This document shows positions 1 to 11,228 of a stretch of 64,000 bases of DNA, piece after piece. Numbering within the stretch: position 1 is the first letter of the stretch; each line of letters opens with the position of its first letter. This DNA comes from Azolla caroliniana. Its lineage: Eukaryota; Polypodiophyta. The notes beneath the pieces are model-generated. The model was not told where the DNA came from. It saw only the letters and a list, made by a program, of their open reading frames with translations, and did not search any database. The translations under genes were made by a program, and so were the position numbers. The stretch lies in contig JBHGNT010000005.1 of NCBI GenBank assembly GCA_043228905.1, forward strand, positions 7,812,001 to 7,876,000, read 5' to 3'.

Positions 1-2728
1 CAGGTCTGAGTAACCCGAGATGTGGAGTTTGATGAGACGGCATCATGGTACTCCTTACCGACTCCAACTCCCGACAAAGACCCGATTCCGGAAGTTGAGG
101 CTAGTGAGCCCGAGGAGGTTCAAGAAGAAGATGAAGACTTCGGCACTCTAGAAGAGAGTCTGATCTCATTCCAGCGTAGTGGACCGAATGAGCGGCTGAG
201 TCAAGATGACTAGTCGGATGAAGAACTGGCGAGTAGTGGAGACTCTGACGTGCTCTCCCCGCGCAAGGAACCGAGGAGATGGTTCAAGCGCAAAGAGAAG
301 GGGAAGTAGAAGATGCGGATTACGAAACCAGCAACGTTGAGTCGGATTGGAGCGAATACGACTCCGGAAAGGATGAAGGCGGATCTTCAGGAACGAAGTC
401 TGAACCGGCCAAGAAGGGCCCCAAACCGGGTGATGACAAGTTACGCCGGTCTTCCCGCTAGAAGAACCCCGTTACGCGGTACGGGTACAATGAGTACATG
501 GCGCATCACTATGCATACATGACCAAAGTGGCAGAAGTGCATGAGCCGGAGAGCTATGCAGAAGCGGCAAAGAACGCAAATTGGCATGCCGCTATGGAAG
601 AAGAAATGCGGCCACTCGATGCCAACGACATATGGGACCTCGTTGACCCTCCCCGACACTGTAAACCGATCAGGTGTAAGTGGGTGTACAAGGTAAAGTA
701 CAATGCCGACGGTTCAGTTAACCGGTACAAGGCCTGGTTAGTGGCGAAGGGATACGCACAGACCCACGGAATCGACTACGACGAGACCTTCGCTCCGGTA
801 ACGAAGATGACGACGGTTCGTGTGGTACTGGCGGTTGTTGCGGCAAGGGGGTGGCATCTTCACCAGATGGACGTGAAGAATGTGTTTCTTCAAGGTGACC
901 TTGAAGAACGGGTCTATATGATCCAACCTCCCGGTTTTCAGTCTGAGATGAACAAGTCGACGGTGTGCTGGATTAAGAAGCCGCTTTACGCTCTGAAACA
1001 AGCCCCCCGAGCTTGGAATGCGAAGATTACGCACTGGTTGCATAAGATGGGGTTTGTGACCTCTAAATCGGACTCATCGTTGTTCATCCGGCAAGGTTCA
1101 GACAGTCCGGTTTGCATCCTACTTTATGTTGATGATTTAGTTATCACCAAACCCAGACTCAATGAAATTGGTCGAATAAAGTCCCAGCTATCAAACGCAT
1201 TTGAAATGAAGGACCTGGGGGACCTTCATTATCTTCTTGGGATCGAGGTGATTTGAACCCCCAATGGCATATTGCTCTCATAACGACACTATGTGTTGAA
1301 TATGTTGTACAAGTTCGGCATGACGGAATGTCGACCTGTGTCCACACCCCTGGACCGGAACCAGAAGCTCTGTCCCAACTCCGGACTGGCCTACGATGAG
1401 AAACAGTTCCGACAAATTGTCTAAAGCCTCATATACCTGACAATCACTCGACCCGACCTCAGTTACCCAGTCGAAGTGATCAGTCAGTTCATGCAGAAGC
1501 CGACCGTCGAGCACCTTCAATGTGCACACCAGATACTCTGGTATGTACGCGGCACAAAGGATCGGGGACTGTTATACCGACACGGTATAGCTGGGAAGCT
1601 AGTCGGATATACCGATGCCAACTAGGTTGGTGATGCATCGGATCGTCGATCCACCTCCGATTACATGTTTTCTCTAGGTAGCATGGCTTTTGCGTGGAGC
1701 AGCAAAAAGCAACCAACAGTGGCGCTATCGAGTAGTGAGGCTGAGTATCGGGGTGCTACCAATGCCACCTGTGAAGCCATCTAGCTTCGGCAACTACTAC
1801 AAGACCTGTGGATTGAGGTACCGACCCTGATCCTTATCTACTGTGACAGCATGAGCAGCATTCAGCTCGCCAAGAACCCCATGTTCCATGCTTGGACGAA
1901 GCACATAGAAGTCCACTATTACTTTGTGCGTGAGCGGGTTTTGAGCGGTGAAGTTGAACTTCGGTATGTTCAGACGGATAGGCAAGTTGTCGATATCTTT
2001 ACCAAACCGCTCGGATTGGACAAGTTGCAGCACTTCACCGAAATGCTTAGTGTTCAGCATCTTGACATGCCGCACTTGAGGGGGAGAAAAGGAAAGGGAA
2101 CATATGGCACCGGACAAGGAGTCTGAGAGGAAGAAAGAACCAACAAAGGGGTAGACAAAGGGAAAAAGAAGTCGAGTTGACGAAGGAAGTCGACACATCC
2201 GAACAAGTCGAAATGAGCAGCAACAGTGGCAGAGTCAAGAAGGACAGAGCCTACCGGAGGGAGAAGGCCAAGACCCAGACATGGTCTGATATGGTAAAGG
2301 GCCTGAAACCGGAAGACGAGTTGGAGAACACTGACTCGGGCAAGAGCCGGAACGAATCGGGAGCAACCGATTCGGACAAGAGCTGGAACGAATCAAAGGA
2401 AACCTATTTAGTTCAAGATTCAGAGAAGTCGGATCAACTAAAGGCCAAACGGACACGGACACAGAGGAAGTCGACGCCAACACAAATGAACTGATGGGTC
2501 AACAAGCGCCGGAGTCGTAGCAACGAGGGAGCTGAAATGGGCATGTTGAGCAGACAAGCCGATCGAGGAGGTCAAGGTGCGCAAAACCAGAAGGGTCGCG
2601 GCAAACAGGACCGGACCGGACGAGGAGCGCAAGCAAGGCATAGCAATGCCAGAAGGAGCCGCGTAGAAGAACCGGCTGCCACAGACACTAACACCACGAT
2701 CCGACCTCAAGTTGAGCTTGAGGGGGAG
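1..2728 (+). pseudogene. Ty1-copia element internal region (3' half, decayed)
   Basis: The window opens inside the integrase-RT linker of a Ty1-copia polyprotein (a 'DVEFDETASWY' type motif near 21-55). Reverse transcriptase lies at about 498-1256: it shows the FAPVTKMTTVR stretch, the QMDVKNVFLQGDL motif and the catalytic box LLYVDDLVI. RNase H follows at about 1680-2070 with ALSSSEAEYRG, YCDSMSSIQLAKN and TKHIEVHYYFVRE, and ends in the DIFTKPL motif typical of copia pol. The coding frame from about 500 to 2126 stays in register but is broken by stops, for example TGA at 1254 and TAG at 1621 and 1783. Part of the linker upstream is in another frame. A relic, not a gene of the host. Its 5' LTR, gag, protease and most of integrase lie outside the window. 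Confidence 0.9.
2127..2728 (+). other. Post-pol spacer of the copia element with a charged open frame
   Basis: About 600 bp separates the end of RNase H from the polypurine tract (AGGGGGAG, 2721-2728). An open frame of 105 codons at 2177-2494 is rich in K, E, S and D with DSGKS/DSDKS-like repeats. Most copia elements have a much shorter gap here, so this may be a lineage-specific extra region. It could also be chance coding in a GA-rich segment. No domain recognised. Confidence 0.5.
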
Positions 2729-2889
2729 TGTTGAGCGAGCAAGCTCAACTAGATCCGGATCGGTTGAAGAAGCCTGAGCCGGATTGGCATCCGGAAGGAT
2801 GAGTCGGATTGGTATCCGGATGGTATCTGGAAACAATTGGCCGAATCGGGGAGACAGATCAGAGAGCTGGATTCGAACGGCAGGGCAGG

Positions 2890-3713
2890 AATTTGACGAG
2901 TGTCATGCCCGTCAAAAACATACACATAATAAAAATGCCCATCAAGTGACATATAAAGTTCAAATATCCATTTTTCACGCGAAAGGGCCCTACAAATTAT
3001 GCATGTCAAATGACATGTTAAAATTCTATTTTCCATGTCATATATATTATATACATATACATATGTCACTTATTATAGATATGAAATGTGTATTATAATA
3101 TATTAATATTATATATAAAAAAATTCAAAATATTTTTTTTTTTTTATAACACTCTTAAAATAATATCATTATCATGTAATAATGGTATATATTCTCAAAT
3201 ATTTATTTTTTATTTCTTTACTAATAATATTAGTTGAAATTTGATTGAAATTTTAAACAATAACCTTTATTAAATACGTACTTTAAGAGTGTATAACTCT
3301 AGGTTTGATTTTAATGTTTTAAGTTTTAAGTTAAAACTAAACTTTTTTACTTACATAAAAATTTAAGTTAAAACTAAATTTTTACTAACCTTTTTTTCAT
3401 ACTTATTAGTAAAACATTAACATGATATTAATTTTATGTATTTCATTATCTTTGTTAAGTAGTTATGTTTATTTGTGCACTTTCTATAGTAATGAAATGT
3501 ATAACGATGAATCATCATATAGAACTTTCATTATTAAAATTGGTAAAGCATCATATAGAACTTTTATTATTAAAATTGGTAAAGCATCATATAGAACTTT
3601 CATTATTAAAATTTGTATGTCAACTGACATGTTCGTTTTTGCACTCTTGTGTCATATAACATACATCTTTAAAAAATGCCTATCAGAAAACTTTTATACT
3701 AACCCGTCAAATT
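2890..3713. mobile_element. AT-rich TIR element (MITE-like) inside the copia LTR
   Basis: Inverted termini AATTTGACGAGT at the left and the complement of AATTTGACGGGT at the right (11 of 12 match). They are flanked by a 4-bp direct repeat CAGG at 2886-2889 and 3714-3717, consistent with a target duplication. The interior is strongly AT-rich, has no credible ORF, and contains a 36-bp tandem triplication at 3513-3616. The superfamily is not clear; a non-autonomous DNA transposon is the simplest reading. Confidence 0.55.
3513..3616. repeat. 36-bp minisatellite, about 3 copies
   Basis: Three successive units begin CATCATATAGAACTTT at 3513, 3549 and 3585. The first two differ at one base; the third diverges after about 31 bases. 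Confidence 0.85.
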
Positions 3714-4328
3714 CAGGCCTTTTTTGAACAGGAATCGGAAGCCTAGTAGTAGCCTCGACGACTAGGTAATCATTGTCTTGTAGTTAGTGTAAGTCGCACA
3801 TAGGAATATTGAAGTACCTGTCAACACTTATGTTAGTCCTTTATGAACTTGTATAAATAGTGTTGTTTAGCACATTATATGTGTATTGTGATATTTTGAA
3901 TTGAGTTTATCTTCTACTCTCTCTGTCTTTGTCTCTCTCACGTATACTCTCGGTGTATTAAGCTTCTCCATTAAACCTTCATCTTATTCTCTGTTGCTAT
4001 CGGGTTGAGCCGGTTCTATCTAACGCTTCCACACGTTTACATTCACAAATTTGTTTAATGACTTTCAGAATGTATCATTCCATCCTTCAAAATGCCAACC
4101 TTATTTTTCTTTTCCTCTCACATGCTTTGTGACAAGAATTTCATTGTGAAAGGGTGTGATATTTCCTCTCTTTGTTTCGTTAGCCATTAGGCCTACAATA
4201 TGAGTTTTTAAAATAAGATGTGGCTTACTTTCGAATGTTATGTGCCGTATAGACATTGGCTTTGAACAAGCCATATTGTGCATTAAAGATTCCCAATGTA
4301 CAATTTCTAAATGATGTAAGGGTTTCAA

Positions 4329-4858
4329 TAGCAATGGGCCCGGTTCGGTTTCTTTGCCTTGAAACCAAACCAAACCGTTTGTGAACTTTCAATCCATTAA
4401 ACCAAACCACTTAAGAAAAGGTAAACCAACTATTTAAACCAAAACCCTTTAGGGAAATGTGGAAACCAAACCGAGTCATTTAATAAAAAGTTTAAACCTA
4501 ACCACATTTAAGCCAAACTAATTAAAAAATTAAATAAATAAAAATATACTAAATTAAATAATTATTTATGTTTAAATAAATAAATAAGCATTAATTAAGC
4601 CATTAAATTAAATAAACATTTAAGTTAAGTGAATTAAATCAATAAAAAATTCTAATTAAACCATTAAATTACATAAACCTTTAAACCAAACCACTTAAAC
4701 TTATAAAGCCCAATTTCAGAACCAAACCGAACTAAAACTGAACCGTTTATTAATAATTAAAACCAAACCAAACCATTTAATTATTTTAGAACTTATAAAT
4801 TTTTAAACCATGGCTTAACGGTTCGGTTCGGTTCAAGCCGAAACCGGGCCCATTGCTA
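4329..4858. mobile_element. hAT-type MITE, copy 1
   Basis: Terminal inverted repeats TAGCAATGGGCCCGGTT and complement, with subterminal stretches rich in CGGTT/AACCG. The flanking 8-mers GGTTTCAA (4321-4328) and GTTTTCAA (4859-4866) match at 7 of 8 bases, as expected for a hAT 8-bp target duplication. The AT-rich interior has no transposase frame, so it is non-autonomous. It is homologous to the element at 8658-9145 in reverse orientation. Confidence 0.85.
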
Positions 4859-5126
4859 GTTTTCAATGTAAAATTTGTAAGTTATGTAGGGGGCTCCAAA
4901 ATTTTCTCCATGAAGCCATGTATAACATTATTCTTCAACCATCATTCATTTTCTTTCAATTCTTGCATATCCATAGTTTTCCTATATATTGTTTGAGCCA
5001 AAACTTTCATGATAATGGAATTAAAAACGATAGTCCATTACACATAAACTCATGCATTTTTCTTTTCAATCATATCATGGTGTTTATTTCCTCCTCTTTC
5101 AATGTATGCTCATGATCAATTATGTT
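4859..5126. other. Intergenic, no feature seen
   Basis: AT-rich single-copy-looking DNA between two repeats. I see no gene or conserved element. Confidence 0.5.
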
Positions 5127-5528
5127 TGTTATGCCCCTAGTTTATAGGGGTCTTGAAACGCACATAAAACATGATTGGGACACCGAAAAGGGGACACAAA
5201 AGAGGATTTAGATTATATCGAGGAGAAATGTTAACAATACTCCCAAATTGGGACAAACCAAATACGGGGGTTGGGACAAGTCAGGACAAATCAAGACTCA
5301 GTCGAGACAAGTCGGGACAACTCCCAAAACTATGTAGATGGACAAGAGAGAGCTTCCATATTTACAAGAGATGAGAGTAGAAGTTAAAGGTCGGGAATGA
5401 TTGAAAATGAGGAGAAACTGCTCCATATATAGGCCAAGGTGCCCTAGCTATTATGCCAAGAGGTGGTTGTTGGGCTTGTTTGTTACCCAATGGGACAAGT
5501 AGGACAAGTGTGACCCGGGCGTGCTAGG
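5127..5528. repeat. GGGACAA-rich repeat, left part
   Basis: The stretch starts TGTTATGCCCC and contains many short GGGACAA/GGACAAG words. A phrase close to CCAAGAGGTGGTTGTTGGGC near 5455 recurs twice at about 6395-6445. It may be one repeat interrupted by the LTR-like sequence at 5529, but I could not find matching ends, so its class is open. Confidence 0.45.
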
Positions 5529-5611
5529 TGTTACCCGTTTAGGTGTACGGGAGGGTTAAGGGTATAATGGACGAGATCTGTAATGTGTAAGCATGAAATG
5601 TGTAATGTGTA

Positions 5612-5696
<85 letters not shown>

Positions 5697-5983
5697 TGTG
5701 TGTGTGTGTGTGTACACATGCACATTTGGTTTTTGTGTGCATGTGTACAAGAGTGGGGTAAGTAGGTGTAACTACCCCCATTCAGCTTTTTGTACTGTCT
5801 AGATCTTGCACTATATAAACCCCCACCCATGGGGCATGAAAAAGGGAGAAATATAGTGAAGTTACCCTCAACTTGTGTCTGGCTCGATTTTCCCTCTCAT
5901 TCTGTGTGTGTGTGTCTCTCTCTCCCCGCACGCTCAAAACCCCTTGGGAGAACGACTCCATCCCCCACCCATCAACATTGTTA
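5529..5983 (+). repeat. LTR-like sequence related to the solo LTR at 14188
   Basis: It starts TGTTACCCG as the 14188 copy starts TGTTACCCCG, and both share the order: hairpin with ACATGCACA arms, a TATA-type box (CTATATAAACC near 5812), an ATGGGGCATGAA-type segment, a CT-rich leader and a CCCTTGGGAG box. The 3' end is not clear and no target duplication was found, so the right border is approximate. Confidence 0.5.
5614..5710. repeat. (TG)n and (GA)n microsatellites
   Basis: A long TG run, a short GA run at about 5678-5695, then TG again. Simple sequence inside the LTR-like unit. Frames reading HTHTHT on the minus strand are shadows of it. Confidence 0.95.
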
Positions 5984-6360
5984 AGAGTCTATTGTTTAGT
6001 AATATAGACTCTTACCACCCCAACCTATGATCAAGACATGGCCAACCTATTATCAATGTCCCATACCGACGGATATTAGGATGACTAATACCTTGGAAGA
6101 TATAATATGATTGTAGTGACGAAAGCCTAGCCCACACCACCCGATGTCTTAAGATGATAGTCTTCCAACGTAATGTGTTTTATGAGGGTAGTTAGGCCTT
6201 ATATTTATACCTCTGCCTAGGCCCCTTGAATAGATGCGCCTTTCTAAAAGAGTCTCCATTCATTAGTTGTCAAGATCATGATAGTGCATGCACAAATCAT
6301 TCCTTCTATCCAATCACATTACCTTTCTTTTACTTTAATTGGTCTATTGTTTAATAATAA
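5984..6360. other. Intergenic stretch with a short palindrome
   Basis: Contains a 10-bp-stem palindrome at 5984-6014 (AAGAGTCTAT and its complement around an 11-base loop). Otherwise no gene or repeat recognised. Confidence 0.4.
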
Positions 6361-6730
6361 AATGTTAGCAAGGCTCCCCAAGCGTTGGGCCAAGAGGTGG
6401 CTATCGGGCTCCCCAAGCCTTGGGTTAAGAGGTGGTTGTTGGGCTACCCTATGGTTGGTTGTTGGGACTGGGACGTTGGGGCTATCCTAATTGCATTTAG
6501 GACTGCTTGGGACTATCCCAACTCTATTCGGGATTGCTTACTAGTTGGGATTGATTGGGTCTATCCCAACCCAAACCCTGATTTGTCCCAACTCTGTTTG
6601 GAACTTCGTGCTAGTGCTTGGGTGTGCCTCCAACCCAAGGTGGCATTTTCTATGGGATTGAGACTGAGCCCCTTGGTGAGTTTTGGGACTATGTCCCGCT
6701 TGGGACAACCTAGGGACACCACAATATTGA
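6361..6730. repeat. GGGACAA-rich repeat, right part
   Basis: GC-richer than its surroundings, with two internal copies of an AAGAGGTGG...GGGCT phrase and repeated TTGGGACTATCCCAAC words. Shares vocabulary with 5127-5528. Reading frames through it lack domain features. Confidence 0.4.
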
Positions 6731-7196
6731 AGTACACATTTATCTCCAAATGAGCATGCTTACATTGGTTTACTTCATTCTCAACTCTTTTTGGTCTTGT
6801 TGAATGCATCTCAACAAAAGTTTGTCTTTGGTTGTTGTATTAAGGAACTTTGTAGCCCACTTTATGCGTTTTCAACATTTCAAATCTAATTGCTAGAATA
6901 AATCTAGTTTTAAACTCTTTGTATTCTCTTCTAAGAAACTTCCCCATTTTAGATCACAATGAACTTCGTTCAAGCTATAGCTTATCGAAATTACTGTTCA
7001 TCAGACCAAGTTATGGTTAAAATAGTAACAATGGAAGAGAAAAAATAGAATTAGAGGTACACAAATTCTGTAGTCTTCTTGGAGATCAAATGTGACCAAA
7101 AGAGAAATATTTGACTTCCAATATTCAAGAATATTACTAATGACCATTGCAATGGCATACATTGTGACTATACGAGGAATGTGTATAGGATAGGTA

Positions 7197-8030
7197 GTGA
7201 ATTGCCAATTTGAGGAAATTAAACTTGAATGTAGTTGAAGTTCGAGATTATATCAAAGTTGAAAACTCTAAACTGCCATAATTGTTCAAAATGTGAGATA
7301 AGTCATATGGAAACAATTGGTGTAGTTAATGAACAAAGAAATTACCTCTGACATCTAACAATGAGAGTGATTTCTCTATTTAGTGAAGGTTATTTTGTTT
7401 GACGCAATGTATGTAATACAATGTATCAAACCATTTTTTCTTTGAGCGACAATTAGTTGTGTCTTTGCAAGGCATGTGCTTTCAAATTGCAATCTAATGT
7501 TCCTCCATTAGGAATTCTCTTTTGTAACATGTTCCCAACCATTTTGACATATTAGATGTTCTTTTCAAAGTCTATATAGATATGGTCCTCTTGCACTATC
7601 GTTGTGAACTTCACATATTAAAATCCTTAGTACATAGTTGAATGACACAATTTGAAAGGTCATTGGATTGTGAACTTATTTATGTATACGATCCAAGATA
7701 TCTTACAAAATGATGTGTCGTCAATCAAGCTATTTCCTTATGTTTTTACTAGCAAAACCATATGTGACATTCCACAAAGGATTGAAAGGACATGGATTGA
7801 ATTGACAATGTGTGGAAATCAAACTTGAATGTGGTTGAAGTTAGAGATTGTATCATAGTTGAAACTCTAAACTCCCATAATTCTTCAAAATGTGAGATAA
7901 GTCGTATGGAAACAACCCAAGTTAATGAACAAAGGAATGGCCTTTAACATCTAACAATGAGAGTGATTTTTCTATTTAGTGAAGGTTTTGTTGTTTGACA
8001 CAATGTATAGGATATAATGTACGAAATATT
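7197..8030. repeat. Two diverged direct copies of about 230 bp
   Basis: Copy 1 at about 7197-7432 and copy 2 at about 7790-8026 share long runs, such as AACTTGAATGT(A/G)GTTGAAGTT, CAAAATGTGAGATAAGTC and ACATCTAACAATGAGAGTGATTT. They are offset by about 590 bp with frequent substitutions and small indels. No coding frame survives. Confidence 0.8.
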
Positions 8031-8649
8031 AGAGTCCAAATATTTCTCAAGCCATGATACATTGGCAAAGTGAAAAAAGACCTTTCATGGATGAATCTTT
8101 TGGCACATCGTTAAACAACACACCTCGTCTTCAAAACCATTTCTTTATATCTTTCAAATGCCTTTCTTCTATTAACACTTGATGGGTGACAAGGTGATTG
8201 ATGGTCCTATATTGTTTATGAAAACCAACTTCTTTTTAGGCCCTATTACCACTATTTTTACCCTATGCACTCAACTTTACATCCATAGCACATCAAAGAT
8301 AGTTGTGCCATAAAAGAACCGACCAAGGTCAACTAATAATTCTTTACAACCCCTTGAAGGTATGATCCAATGTCTTCTCTAACCATGAGGCATGCCATAG
8401 TACAATGCCCGATTAACCATATCATTTATCTAAATATATGCTTCCTTGTTACCTTGAAAATCTCCTCCCTTGTGAGGGGCCAATTTCTTAAGAACTATGC
8501 AGACATTCTCAGTAGTAAACTGCCAAATGAAATACAAGTTTGCCTAATAAAGAATTAGAATTGCAAATTTATAAAAGAAATAGTAAAACCTTTTCCTATT
8601 TCATCAAGCATTTTAAATGACTTTTCAAATTTAGGATCCCAAATCAAAT
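8031..8649. other. Intergenic, no feature seen
   Basis: No gene, repeat with definable ends or RNA gene could be recognised here. The frame at 8370-8558 shows no conserved feature. Confidence 0.5.
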
Positions 8650-8657
8650 AATACTAG

Positions 8658-9145
8658 TAGCAATGGGCCCGGTTTCAACTCAAACCGAACCAAACCGTTA
8701 AGCCATGGTTTAATGGTTTAATGGTTTATTGGTTCCAAAAAATTTAATGGTTTGGATTCTCTTTAAACGGTTCGGGTTTGATTTGGTTCAATTCTAAAAC
8801 TCGAGTTTACAGGTTTGGTTTAAAGGTTTATAAGTTTTTGGTTAACTTTTGTTTTACCTTAATAGTTTATTGATGTAATGGTTTAATTAATGGTTTTTTA
8901 TTGATTTAATAAATTTAACTTAAATGCTTATTTAATTTAATGTATTTTTGTTTCTTTAGATGTTTAACTAGTTTGACTTAAGTGATTAGGTTTAAATTTT
9001 GTATTAAATGGTTCAGTTTGGTTTCAACTTTTCCCTAAACGGTTTGGTTTTAGCTTTTTCTTAAATGGTTTGGTTTAAATATTGAGAGTTCATAAACGGT
9101 TTGGTTTGGTTTCTTTGCCTTGAAACCGAACCGTGCCCATTGCTA
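8658..9145. mobile_element. hAT-type MITE, copy 2
   Basis: TAGCAATGGGCCCGG at the left and the complement of TAGCAATGGGCACGG at the right. Flanked by a perfect 8-bp target duplication AATACTAG (8650-8657 and 9146-9153), the hAT signature. The interior is AT-rich with many GGTTTGGTT/AACCAAACC words and no transposase frame. Same family as 4329-4858, inserted in the opposite orientation. Confidence 0.9.
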
Positions 9146-9153
9146 AATACTAG

Positions 9154-9647
9154 ATTGTACCAATAATTTTGAGATTCAATTACACATAAGCTTTCTTCCA
9201 ATAGCTTCAAGATTCATTCATATGCTAAAACTAATTGAATGCACATGTTTGAGCTTTAGTCTACTCTCTAAAACCTTCGTCCAATTATGTACCTTCATAT
9301 ACCATAAACAAGAGGACATTGCCCAAAGCTTTCCTGTTAAGCCCTCTTTGTTCATAAGAACACACAATAATCCAAAAATATATATTCCGATCTTATGGTA
9401 GCAAAACACACTCCAACATGGAAACAATTAAGTGAATGAATTAACATTCCCAAACATACATACATATACAAATGAACACCATAGCCAAGGATATTACAAA
9501 GGTACTACCATAGACATTTTAGTTTCCTACAGATGATTCGAGATCATCATCCACATTTTGCATTGAGCAATACCCTTCTTCTTTACTTCATAGTTGGTTA
9601 CATGAAATGATTATTTGATGCTTACGAAGTGAGATTTGCATGTCATT
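9154..9647. other. Intergenic and 3' flank of the RINGv gene
   Basis: AT-rich. The part next to 9648 is likely the 3' untranslated region of the minus-strand RINGv gene. No other feature recognised. Confidence 0.4.
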
Positions 9648-11108
9648 CTAGGAAATCGTAACCCGAAACAACCAAAGAAGGATAAATGTGACTACCATGC
9701 AGGCCAAGAAGAAATTGCATAGTGATAGACTTTGCCAGCACCTTGCATGAGGCTCGGTTCTATTCTCGGCATCGGCATCAGCATCATTCCATTGCTCCAT
9801 AAAGTTGGAATTCTCATTCCCAACAATATTTTCTGCCGTTGCTCCACATATTTCACATATCCTATCATCACAAAATGTATTCTCTTTAAGAGACTCTAAA
9901 ACATTTAACCTAAACTTACAACTCTCTGAGATTCCAAACATTGACCGTGAAGTTTATATAAAGGTGCTCATTATTTGAAGTCTTTCAATATGTTACACAC
10001 AAATTGAACATAACATGAATGTCTTGCACATTTCTATACACCATAAAAAAAACAAAATAAACATATCTAGAGACGCTCGTTTGGTTAAAACACAAAATCA
10101 CCCTCAACAATAACAGCGCGACCAGATGATAACACAAGTTGTTTTCAATTGATCTCAGAAAATTATAAACCTATGAGCACAAACTTGGACATGTATTCCA
10201 ATACATATTGAAAACATCGATCTGATAAGGATGTAAAGGGTAATTGTGGAGTTTGATGTTGATACTATCTAGGGTCAAGTGAAAAAAAGGCACTATTTTA
10301 GCATCATGATCCATCCAGAGAAATGTTGCTGTAATTTACCTACATCGAGAAACTAATCTCTAGAATCAATGTTAACAAATAACATTAATCTTGTTTCTTT
10401 TGAACATGTCTCTTGGACAAAAAAAATATTCAAAACTTGAGTTTCAAAGTCTTTTTTTGCAGTAGTTAACTGTTACTTCTCCAAAATCTCAACACACTTA
10501 ACGAAAACAAAAAATGAACAATTGAGTGAAAGAAATCGAAAAAGAATGAGAACTAGCAAGAAAAGCTTATTCTCTTACCGATTACCCTTGATTTTGAACC
10601 AAGCTTCAGCACAATTCTGATGAGCAATTCCAAGGTCATGCTTGCAATGGCATCCAAGCTGAATGGTTTCGGAAGTACCAAGTTCAACATCAAAGAGTAA
10701 ATGGCATACTCTACACTGACCTTCCTCTTCTTTTCCTTCCTCTTCTAAATTTCTTTCGAGATCACGACTATGATTTATCACCTCCGATACCTTAGTGTGA
10801 ACCACCACTTCTGAATCCATCATCTCTACTACCTTTTTTCCGCTCATGTTTACCGACCCTTCTTCTGTAGCCTTAGTACTCTGTTGCAGTGTTTGATCTA
10901 GTTCCTTAACACTCACATCATCACATGCTTTCAAGCCTTTCTCCAAGTCATCTTCCTTCTCAAGGATTATATCTAGATCCACAGTTTTGAAGGCCAGCTG
11001 TTTTATTTCACTCTTCGTCTTCTTCGATGATGATGAGGGCATGGACGATGATGATGGAGGCATGGTGGATGATGATGATGATGATGGCACTGATGCAGAT
11101 GAAGGCAT

Positions 11109-11140
<32 letters not shown>

Positions 11141-11228
11141 GCATGAATGAAGATGAAGGCATTGATGATGATGAAATTTCATCATTGGCATTCCATGGTT
11201 CATCGAGTGACATTTCTTTTGGGATCAA
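9648..11228 (-). CDS. RINGv (RING-CH, C4HC3) zinc-finger membrane protein, two exons
   Basis: Exon 1 is 11228-10579, the intron 10578-9862 (GTAAGA...ATAG), exon 2 9861-9648; the joined frame gives 287 aa. The splice rebuilds the finger: C172xxC175, C193xC195, H203xxC206 from exon 1, and C219xxC222 from exon 2 (sequence ...KGNR|ICEIC). This C4HC3 pattern defines RINGv domains, which in characterised families act as E3 ubiquitin ligases. A hydrophobic segment at about residues 264-284 near the C-terminus predicts a single membrane anchor. The N-terminal 70 residues are a serine/methionine/proline low-complexity tract encoded by an ATC/GAT microsatellite. The start is the first ATG; an in-frame ATG five codons later (MSLDEPW) is an alternative. 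Membrane ligase function is inferred from family membership. Confidence 0.85.
11030..11180. repeat. (GAT)n microsatellite inside a coding exon
   Basis: Runs of GAT on the plus strand, interrupted by GGCATG words. On the minus strand it encodes the serine tract of the RINGv protein, so length changes would change the protein. Aspartate- and histidine-rich frames here are shadows. Confidence 0.95.

Larger units (their letters stand above)
2729..4033 (+). repeat. 3' LTR of the copia element (interrupted)
   Basis: The LTR starts with TGTTGAGCG directly after the polypurine tract and ends with TTCCACA at 4033. Without the 824-bp insert at 2890-3713 it would be about 480 bp, a normal copia LTR length. 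A TATA-like box (TATAAATAG) lies near 3852, followed by a CT-rich leader at 3910-3950. The 5' LTR is outside the window, so the ends rest on the TG..CA termini and the polypurine tract. Confidence 0.75.

Noticed and set aside
5531-5830. Minus-strand frames rich in HTHTHT
   Set aside because: Pure translation of a (TG)n microsatellite.
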